From positions 461,001 through 525,000 of the forward strand of contig JACVVK020000321.1 of assembly GCA_018292915.2 (NCBI GenBank): 64,000 nucleotides of DNA. Direction: 5' to 3'. Both the position numbers and the translations under genes were made by a program. This document shows positions 12,308-23,200 of the stretch, one piece after another; positions within the stretch are counted from its first letter, which is position 1; each line of letters opens with the position of its first letter. The notes under the pieces were generated by a model. That model was given only the letters and a program-made list of their open reading frames with translations. It was not told where the DNA came from and did not search any database. This DNA is from Batillaria attramentaria. Taxonomy: Eukaryota; Mollusca; Gastropoda; Batillariidae.

Positions 12308-14890
12308 AATCATCCCAGTTTATCTACCTACTTTGCCAACTGGAGCACAAGTTTTAAGACTTCTTAATGCCTACAATTTTAGGATCATTAGGTTTGCAGC
12401 TGGGCCCGTATATACTCGTCAAGGTTAGGGCTTTTAGCATCGGGTTAGAGTCTAACCTCGAACTAAACTAGCTCTAGGGTTAAATTTTCTGGGTTTTTTG
12501 TTTGTTTTAAATCAGGAAGTGGGCCCTTCATTCCAGGAAGATTCCTGAGCCGTTATAGAAGGATTTTTTCTTCCTTTCTTCGCTTCCTTCTTTATTTAAT
12601 TTTGCTTTTGGGTTTCTTTTGTCCTAGTCTGGGTTAGGCCCCTAGCCGTGGCTTAAATTAACCTTGACTTTTACATATATGGGTCCTGGTTTGGTGGTGT
12701 CCAGCATAACATCACTTAAACACATGCACACAATTTTCACATGCACAGGAAGGCTTTCGGTCAGCGGATGACAGTGTGGTATGAAAACATAGCTGCCATA
12801 GTTTATGGACAGCTGAGTTTGCGTGGCCACCAGTCAGTGTGTTGCATTCAGAGCTCTGCTAATCTTTAAGACACGCCTGTTTCAACAGCATAGGCGCGGT
12901 CACAAGAGCAACTGCCCCGAAACAGAAGTCTCTCGGTGTAAAACCCAGTAATGGTAGTAATAGCGACTTGAATCAAAGCTTGGAGGCTTTATCAAAATGC
13001 ATCAAATAACTGCTGGTCTTAGTTGATGTCACAGAATGCAAACTACTAAACAAACATAATTCGGATGATTCGGCCCTATTTAAATGAATTCCAAATAACC
13101 TTGGTTCCTCATCTGTTGCATTGATCCCATTGTCAATTGCATCCACTTCCTCTACAAAGTTTTCGTAAACTTTGTCATAGATGATGTCCGTGACAGGATC
13201 TGCGGCAGGCAGCTCCAGCAGGTTGGCCAGAATTTCGTGACCAAAGTGAAGGTATACCAGCCCAGCTGAGCTCAGCTTTGTCACCCATTTCTTATCTGGC
13301 CTGAGGCTGTTCATGCACTCGGAAAAAGTCCTGAAAATAAATAAGCACAACACTTTTTGCTGAACTCGCTTTCTAACATGTGTATTTTTCTGTTTTCACA
13401 AAAAAACTCATAGCCCTGAAATTCGGTGAAAATAATTGCACACCATACTGAAGACTCACTTTCCATCACACGCACTTTTTATGAAGACTCAAAAGGAACG
13501 TGTAAACTCTGACTCCAAAAGTTTAGATGGAGGGTACTGTGTAGGTTTACCATCTTCTGTGGACCACAAGGGTGCAATGTGTAATGGTCTGTACAAAGTT
13601 TAACTTGGTCAGAATTCAAACTCACAGTCACAACTTCCAGACTGCTACTGTTTTAAGGGATTAAAAAAAAGACTTAAAATGTTTTATTATAATAATAATA
13701 ATAATAATGAGTATTGTATAGGCGCTTTACCCAATTTCACGAATCGACTCAAAGCGCCGCGAACTGAACCCAACACGCACGCTCACGTGAATCACACGCA
13801 TTCTCCCACACACTGGACATAAACATATTACAATCACGTGGTGCGAAGGGTCAGCTCAGCTATTTAAATTTTGGAATTTAGAATTACATTTATTTTTCTA
13901 ATTTGGTGGGCTGAACATTTCCAAAGCAGAGGGGGAGGAAGCCGGAGTACCCGGAGAGAACCCCCGATGATCGGCCCGAATGAACGGTGCCACATACGAG
14001 AAGGAAAAATTCTTTGCCCCGAGTGGGACTCGAACCCCCCACCTCTCGCATTGGTGACAAGTCTCTTAACCACTAGACCACCGCCCGCCCCATTATTATC
14101 ATTATTTATTTGCTGCTTCCCTCTCTGACCCTTACACTAAAATCTTCAGCAGAATTTGGAAAACTACTTGAATCAAGTGCTCGCTGCTTTCACATGTCAT
14201 CTGACTGTGTATGTTACTTGTAGTCATCCCCAGTTTGTGCTTACCTCTGGTGATGGTCGTATCGGTGAGTCTCTGGGTTGAACACACCACCAACATCCAC
14301 CACAATGTCACACTGGTCCAGCTGCTTCTGGTCTCGAGTTCTAACATTAACAAGCTAGATCAGTAGATGTTAGCACAAGTTCACTTACACAATACTAAAT
14401 TACATACTACATATAGATAGATCTACATTTGAAGTAAGTGTGAGGTTTAGCACCGTCAGCTCTTAGAGCCAAGGTACAGATAAAATCAACAAAAGCAGAT
14501 CACATAACACAAACCAAAATATAATGCGAAGCTTAACATATACAGTCCTTCGGCATTCCAAATTTTTGCCCTTCCCTGCATGAGATGTCAGGACTACTGC
14601 CCTCTTTGTCTAGAGCTACTAAATGTTCAGAGATTTTAGGTCAAGACACATGTATGCGCATTTTGGAATTCATATTGGCCATACAGAACCGACAAACCTT
14701 AAACCAAGCTAGATAAATTCAGTGCATGCGCACACACAAACACATGCTACCTGACGATCTCGGCATCTTTGTAGCGAGGAAGCTGCTTGAGCATAAAGCA
14801 AGCCAGAACTTCATCGCAGTGAAAACTGCCGTTGTGTGTGCCAATCTTCACCATCGTGTGCACCTTCTTTGCTGGAGGTTCACCACTCAT
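8951..14890 (-). CDS. MYG1: MYG1 exonuclease (UPF0160 / DHH-type), 7 exons
   Basis: MYG1 is a 3'-5' RNA exonuclease of the DHH-like fold, reported in nucleus and mitochondria in mammals. Exons in transcript order, all GT..AG with matching phases, are 14890-14751, 14340-14245, 13330-13100, 12173-12095, 10341-10219, 9752-9571 and 9128-8951, with stop TGA at 8953-8951. The frame is 342 aa; human MYG1 is about 376 with a longer targeting presequence. Landmarks are [12 protein letters not shown] (metal-binding N-terminus), VVDVGG and HRYDHHQR (the DHH signature), [38 protein letters not shown] and [16 protein letters not shown] near the end. The chosen ATG (14890-14888) is the first Met of the open frame. 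The frame is open for about 30 codons further upstream without a Met, so a presequence could come from an unseen 5' exon. A palindrome-rich element and a SINE lie in its introns. Confidence 0.96.
10575..10757 (+). mobile_element. 5'-truncated SINE (tRNA-headed family 2) in MYG1 intron
   Basis: It starts at GGTTCTCTCCAGGTACTCCGG and runs to GTGTGATTCATG, matching the middle of the full copy at 13683-14092 (reverse strand). The tRNA head is missing. It directly abuts the palindrome-rich element that starts at 10771. Confidence 0.65.
10771..11869 (-). mobile_element. Palindrome-rich inverted-repeat element, copy 1
   Basis: The left end AACTAGAGAGGC...GGCTCCCTTGTG and the right end TTGTTACACAAGGGAGCC are inverted. 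They correspond to the ends GGCTCACTTGTG of copies 2-4. Inside are six tandem units of about 143 bp, each centred on TGACCTTGACCTTGGGTCAAGGTCAT or a variant; cores lie near 10931, 11070, 11205, 11349, 11497 and 11643. Two unit types alternate. A CA array (about 11778-11802) and GACAGACAGACGACGGAGG sit just inside the right end. There is no long open frame, so it is non-autonomous or of unknown type. Confidence 0.75.
13683..14092 (-). mobile_element. tRNA-derived SINE, family 2, nearly full length
   Basis: On the minus strand it starts with a tRNA-like head: A box GTGGTCTAGTGGTTAAG, B box GGTTCGAGTCCC, at about 14092-14020. This is followed by GGTACTCCGGCTTCCTCCCC and TTTGGAAATGTTCAGC. It ends GGCGCTTTGAGTCG...AAAGCGCCTATACAA with an (ATT)n tail at 13690-13709. 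The same tail structure occurs on the L2-like LINE copies in this window. It lies in MYG1 intron 2. Confidence 0.75.
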
Positions 14891-15221
14891 GCCAAGGATG
14901 AACGAGCACTTCAGGAGCTTGTCAGTTTTGAAGGTGATGCTTAAAAAATTTCTGCAACAAATGCAGTTGGTCTGTAACTGGGATCACACTATACGGAATA
15001 GACGACTCAACTCAGAGGCCAAAGCCCCGCCCCTCTACTCTGTCATATACTGGCAAACTGAGACTGCACATCCATGACATCATTTTATGGGAAAAAGGGT
15101 GATTTTAAGATAAAAGAGATTGATGTAATCTCCTCAAATGACATTAGTGAACTAACTACTTTCTGTTTTCAGCCATATAGAACTACATAACACGCTTCCT
15201 TCTTTGTGGTGTCTGGCAAGA

Positions 15222-15342
15222 AAGAAAGTTTGCCAGACCATGTCACGTGCTGTGCTCATTATGACACGGCACGCGATTAGCTGAATTCTGGGGGCTCGCC
15301 TCTCTGACTGACAGCAGTGGAGTCGTCTACTGTTTCTAGAAA
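15222..15342 (+). repeat. Dispersed repeat, copy 1
   Basis: The segment contains TTTGCCAGACCATGTCACGTG, TGTGCTCATTATG, GATTAGCTGAATTCTGGGG and CAGTGGAGTCGTC. The same order of words is found at 31539-31660. The family is unknown. Confidence 0.55.
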
Positions 15343-16292
15343 TTAAGCAGACAGGCTCTAAACTCAAGTGGCTCAACATAGAGGTTCCACACAAATTCTT
15401 GTTACATGTACCACGCATTTCTATAGAGCAATTTAACCATCGAATGGCGGAGTCCTTGGGCTGAAGTGCTGACAGACGGTCAGGTGTCATTGTATTGATC
15501 TACACTGAAACGAAAGGCAATTCAGCTGTGTCTAACCTTCTGAAGCGCCAAAGCACCATGTATCTTCGAATGGGTCGTATTTTCAAATGGCTTTAGATGC
15601 CGGCAAGCGCGTTTGCAATCGATTCTTTATTTTTCTCAGATAAATCTTGGTATTATTCGACTTATTAGCGAAACAGCGTACCTAAACCTTTAAATGTAAA
15701 TATTTACATCAAAAATATATAACACATATCAAAAGATATCGAAAACTTGTATTTTGTGATTTAGTTTAGTTCTTAGTTTTTGTTAAGCACACCGGAAGTG
15801 AACCATATGGGGAAGTCGGCTAAAGCGTGTTGGTGTGTCGTCTACTAAAGTTTTTTTTAACGATACCTGGGTATGATTGAGATTATTTCTTGTTGGGAAT
15901 GCTTTTGCGTTCATTAAACCTTTAAGATTGGTTCTGCTTACTTCTCCTTGAATTTTGTAATGGGAAATATTTGTTAACGTACGTAATCGTGCGCGCTCAT
16001 TGTCATCTTCAAATCGTCCATTTTGGACGAAAAGCCTAGCTTTACCACACGCGCCAAAATCTTCAGGCAGAGATCCAGCATCGAACCGAAGATAGCGCTT
16101 AAGTTTGCCTCCAATAAAACCTACCCGCAATAATTGCCTATTTTATGTCTGTTATACATCTGTTAGACTGGTCAGTCAGCAAGTAGGTCAGAGCCTAGTT
16201 TACATGGGGGTGGGAGGTCTGTTCTACCACATTGTGGTAGTACATGGTTTGGGTCTGTGTTCCCACAGGCCTCTCTTCCTACGCTAGGCATG

Positions 16293-16475
16293 TACAGTAG
16301 AACCTCTTTTGGGTGACCATCCCTTTGAGAGACCACCTGCCTGTGCAGACCAATGTTACAATGATACTGGGTTGCACTTCTTCACTGTCTGAAGCTTCTT
16401 TTGGGTGGCCACCTCTCTTTTAAAACCACTCTTATCTTGCCAAAGGAGTGGTCGCCCAAAAGAAGTTGTACTGTA
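16293..16475. mobile_element. Tigger/pogo-like MITE
   Basis: The terminal inverted repeats are TACAGTAGAACCTCTTTTGG (left) and the complement of TACAGTACAACTTCTTTTGG (right, ending 16475), about 27 bp with few mismatches. TA lies at both ends, as expected for Tc1/mariner/pogo insertion. CAGTAGAACCTC-type ends are typical of Tigger/pogo relatives; that part is family knowledge. It lies in the 5' region of the zinc-finger gene. Confidence 0.7.
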
Positions 16476-16903
16476 CAAGCAACATAGACGTGGGGAGCCA
16501 TAGGGCTGAACCCGAAGATTGGTTATACCTGAGTCATAGAGGTGGGTTCATGGGAAGGCCGCTAAGTGGTGCCACGGTAGGAAACTGGAATCATCCGAAT
16601 GCAATTTATGATCATAGAATTTTCGACATCATTTGACTCTGAGCCTACTGCGTACATATTAGCGCTAACAATTGAATAGTTCCATTAAATTGTTTTTCCA
16701 TGTCTCAGTTCAAGTTGTAGTGAGGAGGCTGTGCACTGTTGTTCTTTTCCATGTTTTTCTTTTTAGTTTGTGCTCGAATAATCTTGTGAATGAATCTGCA
16801 ATCGCACTGAGAGGTCATGTGCAAAGTATCACATTGATTAGTTGCAGGAAACCACTTGAGTTTGCAAGCGCCAGGCTGTGCCGGCCTGCTGATAAACAGA
16901 GAC

Positions 16904-19900
16904 ATGCAGAGTCCACGGACTGTTGTCAACATCTTTCCTGGACGGCGTCACAACACTCCGGGTGTGACAGAAACAGTGAGGGGCCAGTCTGTGTTTGAAT
17001 GCTGCATGTGCGAGCAGTGCTATACCACTCAGACGGAGCTGCTGAGTCACCTGTCTGTCCATGCTGACGATGCGAACGGAACATGCAACATGTGTGAGAA
17101 AACTTTCACACAGAATGCCGACCTCAAGATGCATTTGTTTGGTCACTCGCGAACGATCATACTGAGGAATGCGGAAGAATCCACGGACACAGACACAGGC
17201 CTTACAGTGATTTCTCTGTCACCCCAAAAGTCATTGCTCACTATGAGCCCTTCATCTTCAGCTTCAAATGATGTCAATGCTGAAGGGGAGTTCTTGTCTG
17301 CAAAGCCGTCCTCTGAAATGCACACTGGGACATCTGGATCTACAACAGTTGTTTCACCAGCAAGAATGAGAACAAGGTCTTCACCACGGAGCAAAGACGA
17401 CCAGTCACTGGCCACAGAATCCAAAGATGTCTTCATGCCACCTTCAGAAACTCAGCCTGGCTCTTCAGGAACTTCAGAACATTGTGAACATCACATTCAA
17501 TCGTCAGAACCAGAAGCGTCGACTGTTGTAACCACTGACAACAAGCAGGATGCAAGACCTCTGGAATCTCCAACAGCTGCCAGAGAAACAGGCAAGGCTG
17601 GACCAGGTCTTGTGCAGGACACTAAGAACAGGTCTCATACTCAACCTGTGCAGTCCATGACAACAAGAAGGGGGACACAGCTCAGTACATCTTCTGCTGT
17701 CTCCGCAGCTAAAGAGTCAATAATGATGGAGTCAGATGTTGATAGTGGTGCTGATAATGCGGACCTGAGCAGCTCCTCTAGAAAAATGACGCGTAGACAA
17801 GCAGCTATGACATCTGGTGAAAGTCAGAAAGCACTTCCTACAGCTGCAGGGACAACACCTAAAAAGGATCAGCTCAAGAAAGCAGCTGACGCATTAATCC
17901 AGCCATCGGCGTCTGATAGTGGGTCTCCTGAGGCAACCCAGTCAAGCAGTGCTAAAGTTTCTCCGAGAAGTGCGACCAGAATGGCTACCCGCAGGAGACC
18001 TCCATCGCCCACTGCTGAAGTTTCCTCTCCCAGCTCCTCCAGACCTGCTGCAAAAAGGCTGAGAGTGACTGAACAGGATACCAGTACCCCAGGATCTTTG
18101 AATGAATCTCAGGGAGATGGCAGCATGAGTGATGGTAACGCAGATCGCAGTTTGGGAGAAGCTGACCAAAGAGCGATGCTGCAGTTGGCTGATTCCTCAG
18201 GACAGGAGCAAAGAGATGGAAAACAAGAAGAGGGAGACAAAATTGTCAAGTCAGGAAACGATGGTGATGGTACTGGAGTTTCCGACACTGTGTCTGATGC
18301 AGTGACGCTCCGCTCCCAGCACCAGTATGCTGGCAGAGGCAGACCAAAAACTCGCTCTGGCACAGGTGTCAGCCCTACTAAAGCTCCTCCATCCGTAGCT
18401 GACATTAATCCCACAGACAGTGATAAAGAACTCAAATCTACCTTGAAACAGCCATTCATTCCCAAATATGAGCCGATACAGACGCGCAAGCGAAGTAAAT
18501 TCCCCGACGCCTACAGTAGTGCCACCCCTCCTCCTCCACGGAAAAGCCGGCTGTCAAAGGGAGAGATGTTGCCTGACTCAGGTCCCAAGCCTAAAGCTGT
18601 ACCCAAGAGCATGCTTATCCTTGAACCAGAGCTGCTGCCAAGGGGATACAGAAACAAGTCGGGAGGGAAAAACACATCTCCCACAAAAATCTATGCCTCA
18701 TCCAAAGTGTCCGGTCCTTTCGCAAGTGCAGGCAAGCAATTGTCATCGTTGATGGGTTCCGATGCTGGGATGACAGAACTGGGAACCACTTACGTCCTGA
18801 CAGATGGTACTGAAGTGCTGACAGAAGCTCAAGCAGCAGACAGCCAGTCTGAGGGTGTCACGTACAGAGTCATCTCTCAGCCGAACAGCAGCCTCAGTGA
18901 TGACACACCTACCAGCCTCCTTCTGCTGGCAGAGGCAGCGTACCCAACTTCTTCCACAGCAGACAGCGTGATACCTTCAGTCACGACCACGACTGTCCGC
19001 CCACCTTCCCAAACTCTGTCAGCCCTCGCCTCACAGGCAGCATCCGAAATGAAAGTTGACACTGCTCAAGACTTGGCTGCCGCAAATATGATAACCATTG
19101 CTGACAAACCCAACACTTCAGGTGCATCAGAGGTTTTGTCACCAGCCACCAGCAAAGACGGCCCTTCAAGTGCTTCTGCAGCACCAGAGAGAGGCTCGGA
19201 CCAGTGGATGTGCACCGTGTGCGGAGAGGTGGTGAAACTGTCTGAGCGTAACCAGCACGTGACTCAACACCTGGATGAGGAGGAGGAATTTGTGTGCGAG
19301 GTATGCGGGGAACAGCTGAGGGACGAGGAAGACATGGAGCTGCACATGGCGGTGGAGCATGACGACGATGAAGAGCAGGACGCTGATGGCCTTGATGAAG
19401 AAGATGAAGGTAAGGCGCTTAATTTTTCCTGATGAAATTTAAAATTCTGCACAGGATTGACTGCTTTGGTCCTGAATGGTAGCTGCATTAGTTTTCAACC
19501 TAACACCCAAACAATAACATGAAAATTGCATTCAACTGCCTAGCTGGAAGTGGAAAAAAGCATACCTAGAATGAAGTACTGTCACGTTTTATTCCATCAA
19601 CATTACACACACAATGACTTTACTCTTCAGTTGCGCACCAACACACCATACTAGCATGTTGCTACTGGTTTGAAACTTTTTTTTTTTTGCTGCTTTGTGA
19701 TTCTTTACCGTTTCTGCTTTCTCAGTTTTTTTGTATATATATTTTGCACACAGGTGAGGGTGGGATTTCAGAAGACATCCAGCAGGGTGACTCCACTGCA
19801 GCAGAAAATTACGCAGAGTCACAGCGACATACCTGCTCTGAATGTGGCGATTCATTCCGATTGGCTGCATACCTGCGCAAACATGTCAAAGAAGTTCACA

Positions 19901-20260
19901 GCAGTTCACATACTGAGTTCGGCTGTGACAGCTGCCCCAAGACGTTTGCGACCAAAACTGAGCTAGAAAACCACAGCAGACTTCACAAGACACCTTTTAG
20001 CAGGTTGGTTTCCTTAGTACAGGTGTGTTTGCTGTGACTGTGCTGTTGTGAGGATGTTCTTCTGTTGAGATTCGTCAGTTACCACAAGGGCAATTGGCCG
20101 AGTGGCAAAGGCATCGGGTCAGCAGATCCTCAGATATCAGGTTTGTGGTGAATCCTGTGGTGGGCAGAAATTTGTTTTGGGATTTCATGGATAAAACTTT
20201 TCTGCCTCAGTGTGGATTTCCGCCAAATCATTTTGGTCAAATAACGAAATAATTATTTAA

Positions 20261-20299
<39 letters not shown>

Positions 20300-23200
20300 C
20301 AATTCAAGTCATTGACACCTGAAGAACAGTCGTACTATTACTAAATTTCAGGAGCCCCGTCTCCTCCACTGTTTGATTTTTCAACCCCCCCCCCCCCCCT
20401 TAAAAAAAACCCAAAAAACCTTAAATGTCTCCCCCCATCCACCCCAATGTATTTTTTTTTTAGAGTGTTTTTTTTCCCTCCTTATTTTACATTTGAAAAA
20501 GTTCATCTGTAGGAATTAGGATTCTTTCCCACACCCCATCAAGTCAAATTCATGTGCGGACTTGTTTACAATTACAGTGCCTGACTTGCCATTGTGCACA
20601 CCCATGCATACTTTATAGCAAGTGCGCACATGTATTAAAAACCCTATTCCAAATGGCAGGGGCCATGGAATGGAAGACCAGTATATGTTGTGTATGCATG
20701 GTTGCATTATGTTGTAAAGTCTGTATTTTGAGAATAACACTGGATCACCTTCATTGCACAATTCTCCTGTAATGATGATGTGCCCTTCAAGAATAGTTCA
20801 AAGATTCTGCAGAGTTTTTTGTTGGTTGGGTTTTTTTTTTTGTAATTTTTTTTTCAAGTCCTTTTTTGGGTTCATGTTCTGGGTTGCAGAGTTTCCTTCA
20901 AGTGTGCTCGCTGTGGCCGAGTCTTCCAGTCTGCGACAGACTTGAGCTCACATGCCCTTCAGTGTGCAAAGATCAGCACGGAAACCAGGTGCACAATTAT
21001 GTTCTCTTTCACATCTGTTCTGTGTCACTGATCACGTTTACCAGTAATTACCAGTATTGTACTGCTTGAAATTTAGAAATACTGGATAAGAAATTGGCTA
21101 TTGGTGCGACCCACTGGTTCATTCTCTGTTTTACTGGTTCGTCCCTTTATCTTCTTACTGTTTGCACAGTTGGGTGTACACTGTTATGTGGTGACTGCTG
21201 TCACGATGTGTGTTCAGAAACGGCACGTTCTACCATTGTTTGTGCCAGTGTTTGATGCTGTTGCCGATGAGCAGCCTACCAGTTTTATTTTGCTTATCCA
21301 CTGGTGCAGTCACTGTGTATGGGTAGACCGTGAGAAATGTATAGAGTATCTAACTGTAGTGTAGTACTGTACACTTAGAGTGCTAGACTAAACTCTGAAG
21401 GGAAGAGGATTTTCTGGTTTGCTTTGAAACCAGTCAGTGAATACATGTACAATTGAATAAGAGCCATTCAGATAGTGCTACCCACAATAAAGTGTACTGT
21501 ATTGTATTGTATTGTATTTTACTGCATGATAAGCCACTTGTAATTGTGTAATTTACATATTTTAAAATGTCTTTAGGGGGCGTGGTAGAGGACGTGGTAG
21601 AGGACGTGGGCGTGGCCGAGGAAGGGGCAGCACTGGTGGGGTGTCGGACCGATATGAATGTGTCAAGTGTGGCAAGAGTTTCACCTCAGAGGTCTACTTG
21701 AAGGCACACACACAGTCCAACTGCAGCTCTATGGTTGGTGATGACTTGGACATTGAGACAAGCGTACAAAACATGTTTCACTTTCAGATCTAGTCAGAAT
21801 TTAAAAACAAAACAAAACTGTACAATATTTTTATTCTTTCTAGTTACGTGTTTAAAAAGATTTTAAAATATTATTTTAGTTTGATGGTTGAATGGCAGAA
21901 GAGGGAAACACTGTATTCTTGTGCCATAGAATTATAGTTTTAAAGAATTGATTTAATGTTTTGACTGCAGAAGAGGGAACTGTACTTTCAGTTACATGTA
22001 GTGATGTACAGTGTAGTTCATGTTTTTCTGCATGAGGAACTGTGAAGTAAATTTTGTCACTCTTGATAAATGTGGTGGACACACGTGTTACTATCAAATG
22101 ATCTATTGTTCTGTACATTATTATTTGGAAAACCCATGGCTTTTAGAACATACCAGGTGAAAAAAATCACACAGCGAAAATAATCAAATAATCATTTTTA
22201 TGACTGAAGTAGCAACTTCTGCACTGTTTTCAGCTGTTCATGTATGTCGGTAATAGGCCCTTCACATTTTTTTTCTTCATTTTTCTTTGTTCTGTTTTTG
22301 ACCCCCACAGCTCCAGTGTTTATACTGCTCCAAAGAGTTCCGTCGCATCGGACAGCTCAAAGAACACATGGCCAGTGACCATCCCGATGCTCTCCCTTAC
22401 CGCTGTACAATCTGCCAGCGAGGCTTCTCACGAAACTCCAACCGTCTTCTGCACGAGCGGACACACACGACGGAGAAGCTGCACCGATGCGCCACTTGTG
22501 GGGAGAGCTTTGCCTTGGAGGTGTATCTTAGAAGGCATATGTTGTACCGCCACCTGAAGAAGGTCAGTTCTGAGGCTTTCGTGCTACAGGCATTCCTTGG
22601 GCAACTGGCAAAAGTTTGCACTGTTCTGTCTGAAAGAAACATGTTTTTGCCCACATGTCTTGCTGCAGCTATGTAGCTGTCTTTTCTGACATTTTCTTTT
22701 GACCATGAGTTTCTTCTGTCTGTCTGTTTAGACGAACAGTGTTTGTGGGACTTGCGGCAAAGAGTTTGTTCGTCGCGCGGACATGGTGAAGCACGCTCGA
22801 ACACACACATGGGAGTTCCCCTACATCTGTGACATCTGTGGGCATGGCTTTAACCAGCAGTCCAATCACAAGTAAGAGATTCAGTTTATGTATGCATGCA
22901 CAGGGCTGCACAGCCACGTTGGTCACTGGTCATAGATTTTGAAATAATAATAATGAATAATGAATATTTATTTGCGCTTACCCCATCGATGAGTGCATCC
23001 TTGCCGTTGGAGATGGGGCTTGCGTGTCTCCATGACCCCGAGAGCTATGCCGGCGGGAGATTCGTCTCCTGGTAGGGCCACCCATGCTGGACAGGTCGAA
23101 GGGTAGAGGCCAGACGAAGCGCACTCACTGGTCCTCCAGGTTGGGGGTTTGAGTAGGGCTAACAACCCAACTCTTTAAAAAAGAACACGTTACAGAAACT

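Larger units (their letters stand above)
14891..16903. promoter_or_regulatory. Divergent promoter region of MYG1 and the zinc-finger gene
   Basis: MYG1 coding starts at 14890 on the minus strand and the zinc-finger coding exon starts at or before 16904 on the plus strand. Untranslated exons and both promoters must lie between or within this interval. The most CpG-containing part is about 15540-16100. A splice acceptor (GTTGCAG, ending 16847) precedes the zinc-finger exon, implying at least one 5' exon upstream. No TATA box or start site can be assigned. Confidence 0.35.

Noticed and set aside
14020..14092. tRNA gene candidate on the minus strand
   Set aside because: It is the 5' head of a 400-bp SINE ending in an (ATT)n tail. 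The same body occurs without the head at 10575.
15783..16130. 115-codon minus-strand frame in the shared 5' region
   Set aside because: No family resemblance, and it lies where untranslated exons and promoters of MYG1 and the zinc-finger gene are expected.
21734..21793. Read-through end of the zinc-finger protein after exon 4 (stop at 21791)
   Set aside because: The donor GTTGGT at 21734 joins in phase to exon 5, which continues the finger array. The read-through could be a minor isoform but is unsupported.
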